Program-made: the position numbers and the translations under genes | DNA from: Micromonospora inyonensis | GTDB lineage: Bacteria; Actinomycetota; Actinomycetes; Mycobacteriales; Micromonosporaceae | Reading direction: 5' to 3' | Length of the DNA stretch: 64,000 nt | Assembly: GCF_900091415.1 (NCBI RefSeq) | Contig: NZ_FMHU01000001.1 | Coordinates: 1,736,001-1,800,000 of the forward strand | The notes under the pieces: generated by a model | The model's input: only the letters and a program-made list of their open reading frames with translations | What the model was told of the DNA's origin: nothing | Databases searched by the model: none | In this document: positions 7,387 to 15,578 of the stretch, piece after piece | Layout: each line of letters starts with the position of its first letter | Position numbering within the stretch: the first letter of the stretch is position 1

Positions 7387-9162
7387 ATGATCGACACCAC
7401 AGGGGTCGACCCGTGGCGCGGCTTCACCGGCGAGGTGTGGCGGGAGACCGTCGACGTCGCCGACTTCGTCCGGGCCAACCACGAGCCGTACCGCGGGGAC
7501 GGCGGATTCCTCACCGGGCCGACCGCTCGCACGCTGGACGTCTGGGGCGTGCTGGAGAAGCTGTTCGTCGAGGAACGCCACCGTGGCATCCTCGATGTCG
7601 ACGCCTCCACCCCGTCGACGATCACGGCGCACGCGCCCGGGTACATCGACCGGGAGAAGGAGCTGATCGTCGGCTTGCAGACCGACGCGCCGCTGCGCCG
7701 GGCGATCATGCCGGCCGGCGGGCTGCGGATGGTGGAGGCCGCACTCAAGGCGTACGGGTACCAGCCCGATCCGAGGGTCCACGAGATCTTCACCAGCCAC
7801 CGCAAGACGCACAACGACGCGGTCTTCGACGCGTACCCGACCGACGTACTGGCTGCGCGGCGCTCGCACGTCATCACCGGGTTGCCGGACGCGTACGGGC
7901 GGGGACGCATCATCGGCGACTACCGCCGGGTGGCGTTGTACGGCGTCGACCGGCTGATCGCCGAACGGAAGGCCCTGCGGGCGGCTCTGGACGACCGGCC
8001 GTCGACCGATGAGGTCATCCGGGACCGGGAGGAACTGGCCGAGCAGATCCGCGCGCTGGGTGAGCTGAAGGAGATGGCCGCCAGCTACGGATACGACATC
8101 TCCGAGCCGGCCGGGACCGGCCGGGAGGCGATCCAATGGCTGTACTTCGCCTACCTGGCGGCGACGAAGGAGCAGAACGGCGCGGCGATGTCGCTCGGGC
8201 GGACGGCGAACTTCGTCGACGTCTACCTGCGGCGGGACCTGGCTGAGGGACGGCTGACCGAGACGGGTGCCCAGGAACTGGTCGACGACTTCGTGATCAA
8301 GCTGCGGATCATCCGGTTCCTCCGTACCCCCGAGTACGACCAGCTCTTCTCCGGCGACCCGACCTGGGTGACCGAGGCCCTCGGCGGGATGGGCACCGAC
8401 GGCCGGCCGCTGGTGACGCGGACCAGCTTCCGCTACCTCCAGACCCTCTACAACCTCGGCCCGGCGCCGGAACCGAACCTGACCGTGCTCTGGTCGCCGC
8501 AGCTGCCGGAGGGGTTCAAGCGGTTCTGCGCCCAGGTGTCGATGGACACGAGTGCCATCCAGTACGAGAACGACGACCTGATCCGCCCGGCATACGACGA
8601 CGACACCGCGATCGCCTGCTGTGTCTCCACGATGCGGGTGGGGCGGGACATGCAGTTCTTCGGTGCTCGGGCCAACCTCGCCAAGGCGTTGCTCTACGCG
8701 ATCAACGGGGGCCGGGACGAGATCACCGGCGAGCAGGTCGCCCCGGCCACCCCGCCGGTCCAGGGCGAGACCCTGGCGTACGACGAGGTGCTCGCCGCGT
8801 ACGACCGGACGCTGGACTGGCTCGCCGAGACGTACGTGGACGCGCTGAACGTGATCCACCACCAGCACGACCGGTACGCCTACGAGCGGCTGGAGATGGC
8901 GTTGCACGACCACCCGGTGCGCCGGTTCATGGCGACCGGCATCGCCGGCCTCTCCGTCGCCGTGGACAGCCTCGCCGCGATCCGGTACGGCACGGTGAAG
9001 GTGCTGCGGGACGAGACCGGGCTGGCCGTCGACTACGTCGTCGACGGCGAGCCCTCGACGTACGGCAACAACGACGACCGGGCCGACTCCATCGCGGTGT
9101 GGCTGACGGAGGCGTTCGTCGAGAAGCTGCGCCGGCAGCGCACGTACCGGGTTCGCCCGTGA
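7387..9162 (+). pseudogene. pflB: Pyruvate formate-lyase lacking the glycyl-radical domain
   Basis: Clear relative of PflB (pyruvate + CoA to formate + acetyl-CoA): PWRGFTGEVWRETVDVADF at the N-terminus, AIACCVSTMRVGRDMQFFG with the catalytic Cys pair (residues 411-412), and ending NNDDRADSIAVWLTEAFVEKLRRQ. It stops at 591 residues, whereas the family is about 750. The missing part contains the RVSGYA loop whose glycine carries the essential radical, so the product cannot be active alone. No continuation exists in any frame downstream. The ATG at 7387 has GGAGG at 7373. No activating enzyme is nearby. A recombinase-tail scar lies 200 bases downstream. Confidence 0.9.
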
Positions 9163-9344
9163 CTTCGTCGTCCGGTGGCTGGACTTCCGGCACGACGCAG
9201 GTCGTGGCCTGACCGGTCCTCCGTGCCGGCCCGGTCGCGACCCGACAGTGGGAACAGGAGTACGCCCTGCGCCCACTGCCGAGAGCCGTGGCGACTGCGG
9301 CGAGGGCACCGGCGAGCAGCCGGCGAAGGGACGATCCGGTACGG

Positions 9345-9452
9345 GCACCCGCGACGCCCTCAAGCGGCCCGGCGGCGCGCTGGACCGGTAGGACGTACTG
9401 ATTCGGTCGGGGCGGCCGACGCCTCTGGTTCCAGTCGGTCCGCTACCGGTCG
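9345..9452 (+). repeat. Integrase 3'-end scar, matching 40811-40915
   Basis: The frame up to the TAG at 9389-9391 reads TRDALKRPGGALDR, nearly the C-terminus of the truncated recombinase at 40205-40858 (TRDALKRLGSALDR). The match continues about 60 bases past the stop (GGACGTACTGATTCGGTC and onward to CGCTACCGGTCG). About 90 percent of some 105 bases agree by eye, with a 4-base length difference. The rest of 9163-9570 shows no gene. It is probably the trace of an integrated element that removed the 3' end of the pyruvate formate-lyase gene. Confidence 0.8.
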
Positions 9453-9574
9453 CCCCGCACCGGTACGTCGAAGGGCCGGCCGCGTAACGGCGGCTGCCGA
9501 GGCCAGGTCGAGGCAACACCATCTCGACCAACCGGGGGATGTGGTCGCCGACCAGCTGAGCGCCGACCACAATC

Positions 9575-9616
9575 GGTCGTCGCCCGGAAGCCGTTAACGG
9601 ATTCCGGGCGACGACC
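9575..9616. terminator. Strong hairpin terminator after the 5'-nucleotidase gene
   Basis: GGTCGTCGCCCGGAA at 9575-9589 is the exact complement of 9602-9616, giving a 15-bp stem with a 12-base loop. It lies 18 bases beyond the stop of the minus-strand nucleotidase gene. On the plus strand it is followed by TGTTATT, so it may act in both directions. Confidence 0.75.
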
Positions 9617-9634
9617 TGTTATTCATGCTCGCGT

Positions 9635-11467
9635 TTATTCGACGGTTAGGCGGATCCGTCGGCGCCGGGCCGAGAGGAACGCCACGATGCCTATGATCAG
9701 CAGAATCACGCCTGCGACGACGATGGTGACCACGTTCGCGCCGGTTATCGGCAGACCAGGGCCATCGTCGCCCGCCCCACCACCGTCGCCGGTGCCGTCA
9801 TCCGACCCACCGCCCGCGACCGGGGCCCCCGGCTGGCCGACGGTGTACGCCCGTTCCACGGTGTCGGCGGTGACCGGCGACTTCGCCTGGAAGTAGTCGA
9901 CCAGCACGGTGAGGTCGTTGTCGCCGGTGGTGAACGAGTCGCTGCCGTCGCCGAAGGCGGTGAAGTTGTCACCGCCGGAGGCCAGGAACGAGTTCACGGT
10001 CACCCGGTAGGTGCCGTTCGGGTCGATGACCTTGCCGTCAAGGAAGATTCGGTCGGCGATGACGTGCTTCCCGGCGGGTCCGTTCGGGTCGTAAACGTAG
10101 CTGAAGCCCTTCGAGACACCCAGGTGGAGGAAGGGCCGCGATGCGCCCGCGGGTTGCCACTGCTGCTCCAGCGCTGCCTTGATCTCTTTGCCGGTGTACG
10201 ACCTCGTGACGAGGTCGTTGGCGAAGGGCTGGACCGCGGCGGCGTCGGCGAACGTCACACTGCCGTCCGGACGCTTGATGAGGTCGGCGCGTAGGCCGCC
10301 CGGGTTCATGAAGGCGATCTGCGCCCCACCCCGGTTGTCGGCCTTCGTCGCCTCCAACTGGGCGTCCGCGATGAAGTTCCCGAGGACCGACTCGGTGCCG
10401 CGGTCCTCCGCACCGTCCGCAGCGACGGCACGCTTGATGTCGGCAGTGATCTCGCCGATCTTGACCTTGCCCTTGATGTCGGCCTCGGCCTTGGCGTCGG
10501 CGACGAGCTTCGCGACGGCAGGGTCCTCCGGGTACCCCTTGATCGGCAGGACGGCGCCCTCGGCGGCGGTCACCTTGCCGCCGGCGATGGTGAGCTTGAC
10601 CTGGTCCAACGCGTCCCCGTACCGACCGGTCTGCATGACCAGCCGCTTGTGTCCCAGGTTCGGGACGTCGTAGGCGCAGTTGTACGCGACATGGGTGTGC
10701 GCGGAGATGATCACGTTGATGTTGGCGCTGGCACCTCTCACGATCTTGCCGAACGGGGTGGCCGGATTCGCCACACCGGTGCAGGCGGTGGTGTCGGTGC
10801 CGCTGGTTTCGGAGCCTTCGTGCACGAGCAGCACGACGGCGTCGACCTTGTCGTCCGCCTTCAGCTTCGCCGCGACGCGGTTCGCCTCCGTGGTCGGGTC
10901 CTTGAACTGCAGTCCCCGGATACCGGCGGGTGAGACCAGCGACGGCGTCTCGACGGTGACCGCCCCGACGACGCCGATCCGGACGTCGCCGACCGTCAGC
11001 ACGGTCGACTCCTCCAGGCGGCCTGGAGCAGGCTCGCTGCCCCGGTAGACATTCGCCGCGAGATACGGGAAGCCGCCGCGCGGAATGACCCGGTCGTTGA
11101 GGTCGTCGAAGCCCCGGTCGAATTCGTGGTTGCCTACCGACGATGCGTCGAGCCCGATCATGTTGAGGAAGTCGAGCGTGGGCTCGTCCTTCTGCACGAG
11201 CGAGATGAACGGGGAGGCACCGATGTTGTCCCCGGCCGAGAGGACCACCGTCTTGTCGTTGGCCGCCGTCAGTTGCTTGATCATGCCAGCCATCTGCGCG
11301 GCGCCGCCAACTCCTGGGGAGGGTGCCTCAAGACGGCCGTGGAAGTCGTTGAAGCCGAGGATCTGCACCTCGGTCGCGGCAGCCTGCACGGGGCTGGGAG
11401 CGACGCCCAGCACGACCAGTGTCGTGGCGACCGTGGCCACGACAGTGCGGACAAGTTTGGAACGCAA
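9635..11467 (-). CDS. ushA: Sortase-anchored bifunctional metallophosphatase/5'-nucleotidase
   Basis: Extracellular UshA/YfkN-type enzyme that dephosphorylates nucleotides. It has a signal peptide (VRTVVATVATTLVVLGVA, cleavage near VQAAA), then a metallophosphatase domain with ILGFNDFHGRLE, SAGDNIGASPF, VGNHEFDRG and IISAHTHVAYN, then a 5'-nucleotidase C-terminal domain (NPGGLRADL, FLASGGDNFTAFGDG). The tail is a Gly/Asp-rich linker, LPITG, a hydrophobic helix and SARRRR: a classic LPxTG cell-wall sorting signal. The start is TTG at 11467 with AGGAG six bases upstream. Length 610 aa. It may feed nucleosides into the purine catabolic genes nearby (inference). Confidence 0.9.
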   Translation of the reverse strand: MRSKLVRTVVATVATTLVVLGVAPSPVQAAATEVQILGFNDFHGRLEAPSPGVGGAAQMAGMIKQLTAANDKTVVLSAGDNIGASPFISLVQKDEPTLDFLNMIGLDASSVGNHEFDRGFDDLNDRVIPRGGFPYLAANVYRGSEPAPGRLEESTVLTVGDVRIGVVGAVTVETPSLVSPAGIRGLQFKDPTTEANRVAAKLKADDKVDAVVLLVHEGSETSGTDTTACTGVANPATPFGKIVRGASANINVIISAHTHVAYNCAYDVPNLGHKRLVMQTGRYGDALDQVKLTIAGGKVTAAEGAVLPIKGYPEDPAVAKLVADAKAEADIKGKVKIGEITADIKRAVAADGAEDRGTESVLGNFIADAQLEATKADNRGGAQIAFMNPGGLRADLIKRPDGSVTFADAAAVQPFANDLVTRSYTGKEIKAALEQQWQPAGASRPFLHLGVSKGFSYVYDPNGPAGKHVIADRIFLDGKVIDPNGTYRVTVNSFLASGGDNFTAFGDGSDSFTTGDNDLTVLVDYFQAKSPVTADTVERAYTVGQPGAPVAGGGSDDGTGDGGGAGDDGPGLPITGANVVTIVVAGVILLIIGIVAFLSARRRRIRLTVE

Positions 11468-11701
11468 CTGATACTCCTAACCATGGGTACGCCGACACGG
11501 CGTACACGCACGAGAGTGCTGATCCTCGCGCTCCCGATGAACAACTCGGTGTGAACGCTGAGTAAAACGATTCGCGATGACAGCGCGACCGGACCCTTCT
11601 CGCCGACGCGTGAGCGGGATGGCTCGTCGTGGAATGCCGCGCTGGTCAGTGGAGAGCCGCCCACCATGTCGCCGGCTGGGACGCCGTTGACCAGACCGGC
11701 G

Positions 11702-11908
11702 CTACCGGTGGGGGACGATCGCGCCATGAAAATCGTCGATGGCGAGGAGGTTCCCGCGCACCGCTTGCACGGGGTGGCCGTCGTCGAGCGTCAACGCCAC
11801 GGGGGCCATCGGCTGCCATGCCACACCGGAGTCCACCTGCCCACCGCGGGATACTGGCACGAACAACAGCGCCGCGACGATGACCGCCGCGACGATCGGT
11901 TTCGTCAA
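11702..11908 (-). CDS. Possible small secreted protein, unknown
   Basis: A 68-aa frame begins (TTG) with TKPIVAAVIVAALLFVPVSR, a plausible export signal or membrane anchor, followed by about 48 unremarkable residues. CAGGACGG just upstream could serve as a ribosome site. I do not recognise it, and the high GC makes short open frames common by chance. It lies in the 585-base gap between the nucleotidase and adenosine deaminase genes, where I see nothing else. Confidence 0.3.
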   Translation of the reverse strand: MTKPIVAAVIVAALLFVPVSRGGQVDSGVAWQPMAPVALTLDDGHPVQAVRGNLLAIDDFHGAIVPHR

Positions 11909-12052
11909 CCGTCCTGATCGATACCGCTTGCTTCAACACATCACCTTCCCGGGTCTTCCGATGTGGTCTTCATGACTGGATGCGACGGCGGGTGCGTGGG
12001 CGATCGACGGCGACGAGGTTCGCGCCCGCCCGTTACCGGAACGTGTGAGTGC

Positions 12053-13153
12053 TTACTGTGACGGCTCGTCGGTTGCCGTCAGCGCGACGTATGCCGGCTT
12101 GATCACTTCGTCGATGATCTTCAGCCGCTCGTCGAACGGGATGAAGGCGCTCTTCATCGCGTTGATGGTGAACCACTGGAGTTCCTTCCAGCCGTAGCCG
12201 AAGGCGTCCACCAGCAGCGCCATCTCCCGCGACATCGAGGTGCCGCTCATCAGTCGGTTGTCGGTGTTGACCGTGACCCGGAAGCGCAGGTCCCGCAGGA
12301 GCCCGATCGGGTGGTCGGCGATCGACGCGGCCGCCCCGGTCTGCACGTTCGAGGAGGGGCAGAGTTCCAGCGGGATGCGCTTGTCGCGGACGTACGCGGC
12401 CAGCCGGCCCAGCACCGGCGGGTTCCCGGGCGTGATGTCGTCGACGATCCGGACGCCGTGCCCCAGCCGGTCCGCGCCGCACCACTGGATCGCCTGCCAG
12501 ATCGACGGCAGGCCGAACGCCTCGCCGGCGTGGATGGTGAAGTGGAAGTTCTCCCGCTGGAGGTACTCGAAGGCGTCCAGGTGCCGGGTGGGCGGGAAGC
12601 CCGCCTCCGCGCCGGCGATGTCGAAGCCGACCACCCCGGTGTCCCGGTGCCGGACGGCCAGCTCGGCGATCTCCTGCGACCGGGCGGCGTGCCGCATCGC
12701 GGTGAGCAGCGTGCCGACTCGGATCGGGTTGCCCGCCTCGGCGGCCAGGGCGCTGCCCTCCCGGAACCCGGCGACCACCGCGTCGACCACCTCGTCCAGG
12801 GTCAGGTTCTGCTCCAGGTGCTGCTCGGGTGCGAACCGCACCTCGGCGTAGACCACCCCGTCGGCGGCCAGGTCGAGCGCGCACTCGCGGGCCACCCGAC
12901 GCAGCGCGGGCCCGGTCTGCATGACCGCCACGGTGTGCGCGAAGGTCTCCAGGTAACGTTCCAACGACCCCGAGTCGGCCGCTGCCACGAACCAGCGCCC
13001 CAACGCGGCTGGATCCGTCTCTGGTAGGACGTGACCGACCTCCGCCGCCAACTCCACGACCGTCTCCGGCCGCAACCCGCCGTCGAGGTGGTCGTGCAGC
13101 AGGACCTTCGGGGCATGGACGATCGTGTCGTAGCTGGGCACCGGGTCTCCCAT
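12053..13153 (-). CDS. add: Adenosine deaminase
   Basis: Zinc enzyme converting adenosine to inosine (deoxyadenosine likewise). Signature elements in order: [16 protein letters not shown] (first metal-binding His pair), [36 protein letters not shown] (metal His plus the catalytic Glu region), [23 protein letters not shown] and [13 protein letters not shown] (metal Asp). The ATG at 13153 gives [16 protein letters not shown], the usual start; an in-frame ATG at 13177 is possible. 366 aa, typical. Sits at the edge of the purine breakdown cluster, supplying inosine/hypoxanthine. Confidence 0.93.
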   Translation of the reverse strand: MGDPVPSYDTIVHAPKVLLHDHLDGGLRPETVVELAAEVGHVLPETDPAALGRWFVAAADSGSLERYLETFAHTVAVMQTGPALRRVARECALDLAADGVVYAEVRFAPEQHLEQNLTLDEVVDAVVAGFREGSALAAEAGNPIRVGTLLTAMRHAARSQEIAELAVRHRDTGVVGFDIAGAEAGFPPTRHLDAFEYLQRENFHFTIHAGEAFGLPSIWQAIQWCGADRLGHGVRIVDDITPGNPPVLGRLAAYVRDKRIPLELCPSSNVQTGAAASIADHPIGLLRDLRFRVTVNTDNRLMSGTSMSREMALLVDAFGYGWKELQWFTINAMKSAFIPFDERLKIIDEVIKPAYVALTATDEPSQ

Positions 13154-13350
13154 CGGCGAGCAAGAAGGGTCTTCCATGGGCGAGCAGATTTCTCTTCGAT
13201 TCGGTCGGGCGGCGCGGGACGGCACACGAGCCGTCTCCGGCCACCCGTCGAGCGGCACCACAATCGGATCAATCCCGGAAGATGCGAACAATGATCGCCG
13301 GGTACGAGAAGAGTCGGCGCGTGGACGGAGTGTTCGTGCGAAGCGACAGG

Positions 13351-14949
13351 TCAGCCGGGGACGGGTTGATGGACTCGGAGCGCGAGGTACAGGTCGACCC
13401 GGTCGTCGAACCTGCCCAGGTCCCTGCCGGTGAGCTCCTCGATCCGTTTCATGCGGTAACGCAGGGTGTTGACGTGCAGATGCAGCTGTCGCGCACACTG
13501 GCTCCACGATCCACCGGACTCGAGGAAGACGCTCAGCGTGCCCACGAGGTTGGCCCGGTATCGTCGGTCGTACTCGAGGACTGGCCCCAGCACGCGTTCG
13601 TGGAACGAGTTGCGTGTCGCCGTGGGGACACCGGCGATGAGAAGGGCATGCGTCGTGATCTCGCCGGCGCAGCGTACGCCGGTTGGTCCCGTGCCGGCGA
13701 CGGCGACGGCGTGCAGTGCCTCTTGGACGGCACCGGTCAGTGCCGCGCTACCGGTTGCCACGTTGCTCACCCCGACGGCCAGATGTCCCCGGCCGATGCC
13801 GGGCCGGAGCGTCTCGACGCCGCGGCGCAGCCGCGCGACCACTTCGTCGGCCCGCGGGTCGGTCCCGACGGGACCGTCGCCGTCAAGCCGGAGTATTGCC
13901 AGGGCCGTGTCGGTCGCCGGGGCGGTGGCGGTGGTCAGGCCGGTGACGGCGGCGAAACCTGTCGTGCTCACGAGGTCGGCGAGGAGCGTGACCACGAGGT
14001 CGGCCGGGGTGAGCAGCCCGGTGAGCCGGGCCGCGACGGCGAGGAACGCCGAGCCGGGCTCCAGCCCGCCGGCCCGTAGGCGGCTCGGTAGGTCGGCCGC
14101 GTCCGCGGCCAGCGCACGTTCGATCTGGTCGGCGAGCCGTCGCTCGACGCGCGCCGCCTCGTCGACGTGGACGCGCTCGAGCGCCGCGAGCCCGACGAGT
14201 TCGGCGGTCACGTCGGGCGGCACCGGCTCGTCCGATCGTCCGGTGCAGGCGAGGGCCCAGGAGGCCAGGCGGTGTTCGGGACGGCCCCGCACTGTGTGCA
14301 GCGAGTAAGTCACGTCGTCGATCCGGACTTCCGTCGGCACCCTGCTGCTGCCGAGGAACGTGGCAGCGAAGCGGTTGGCCAGGGACTGGTCGAGGGGGTC
14401 GGTTCCGCACATCAGGCGTCCGGCGGGAGAGACGAGCCAGCACCGCGCCCCGAGATCGGCGGCGACGGAGGACAGTAGGTCCGCAAGTCGTGCACCGCTG
14501 GCCATCGCGGCGACGAGACCGCGTTGCCGGCCCAGAACCGTTGCCAGCCCGGTTGCCCGCTGCGCCCAGAACGACGTGGCGACGACGTCGCTGATCTCGC
14601 GGAAGGAGACTTCCACGGGGACCTCGAACAGCGGCATCTCGTATTGCTGGCACGCGATGAGTAGATCCTCCGGCACGCATCCGAAGGCTGCGGCACCGGC
14701 GCCGATAGCGGTTGCTCCCATCGCGGCGCAGGCCCCGACGAAGGCTGCGGAGTCCGCCGGCGACCGCCGCCACATGAGTCCGGTCAGGACGAGCTCGCCG
14801 CCCGACATGTAGCGCTTGGGGTCGAGTAGATCGGTCACGAAGACCCGGGTGACCGGTTCGTCGAGCTGCGCGTGGCCGGTCAGCAGCCGCAGGTGCAGTC
14901 CGGGCCGATGGAGGATCTCGCGCAGTGACGTCGGAGCGTTTACCCGCAC
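13351..14949 (-). CDS. pucR: PucR-family transcriptional regulator of purine catabolism
   Basis: The 532-aa protein has an N-terminal PucR domain ([37 protein letters not shown]), a middle GGDEF-like CdaR region ([20 protein letters not shown]) and a C-terminal HTH_30 helix-turn-helix ([40 protein letters not shown]). In Bacillus, PucR senses allantoin-pathway metabolites and activates the purine genes; the same role here is inferred from its place between adenosine deaminase and xanthine dehydrogenase genes. Target sites were not identified. Confidence 0.85.
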   Translation of the reverse strand: MRVNAPTSLREILHRPGLHLRLLTGHAQLDEPVTRVFVTDLLDPKRYMSGGELVLTGLMWRRSPADSAAFVGACAAMGATAIGAGAAAFGCVPEDLLIACQQYEMPLFEVPVEVSFREISDVVATSFWAQRATGLATVLGRQRGLVAAMASGARLADLLSSVAADLGARCWLVSPAGRLMCGTDPLDQSLANRFAATFLGSSRVPTEVRIDDVTYSLHTVRGRPEHRLASWALACTGRSDEPVPPDVTAELVGLAALERVHVDEAARVERRLADQIERALAADAADLPSRLRAGGLEPGSAFLAVAARLTGLLTPADLVVTLLADLVSTTGFAAVTGLTTATAPATDTALAILRLDGDGPVGTDPRADEVVARLRRGVETLRPGIGRGHLAVGVSNVATGSAALTGAVQEALHAVAVAGTGPTGVRCAGEITTHALLIAGVPTATRNSFHERVLGPVLEYDRRYRANLVGTLSVFLESGGSWSQCARQLHLHVNTLRYRMKRIEELTGRDLGRFDDRVDLYLALRVHQPVPG

Positions 14950-15578
14950 CCTGCATTCTCCTTCCTCGTGTGCCGCTGGTCGGTGGCTACGCGGCGATCC
15001 GGTAACTCCGCCTCATCACGGTCCGGGCGAACCGGGCGCCCGACAGGCAGGTGCCGGCGAGCGAGCGGTGCAACCGGGGGACGGCGACCTCGGGCGTGGG
15101 CGTCCGGGGTGTCGAAGGCGCAGCCGCTGCGACGTGTCTCCCGACGGGCGAACACACAGCCGAGCTCCCGAGCCAGGACCCGGAAGGCGACCATCGACGC
15201 CGGCTCGCGAACGAGAAGCGCTGCCAACGGGTGGCGTCGTCGCTTACACGCCGCGACACCGTGAAGCCGGACACCCTCCCCACGCGCACCTCCTGTCACC
15301 TCGACGCGACCTGCTCGTACTGACCACGGTCAGCTGGCCGGTCGCGTTCACGTCGAGTAGGTGCCAAACTTGGCTCTCGCGAGGCCGAATCCACGATCTT
15401 GCGGACAGGATCTCCGATCGGATCAAGCAGCGAGCCGCGGCGTCGTCGGCACCGGGCGTGGGATGCCACTCCGGTCGGGCCAGCCGAAGTGGCATCGCGG
15501 GTGGGCGGTCGAGGTCGCCGTTACCGGAGCCGGGCGGCCGGAGCCCGGCGGACGCGGGCCACCCCGACGACCGTCCCA
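14950..15578. other. Gene-poor 630-bp gap with degenerate coding traces
   Basis: No convincing gene. On the minus strand two overlapping frames each look partly protein-like: ASMVAFRVLARELGCVFARR in one and AGTCLSGARFARTVMRRSYR ending near 14990 in another. This suggests a frameshifted, decayed gene, but I cannot identify it. Confidence 0.25.

Noticed and set aside
6598..9570. A 990-codon open frame on the minus strand, antisense to most of the pyruvate formate-lyase gene
   Set aside because: Only its last 117 or so codons (GNAT) read as protein. The remainder is Arg/Pro/Gly-rich complement of the real plus-strand gene, a normal artefact at this GC content.
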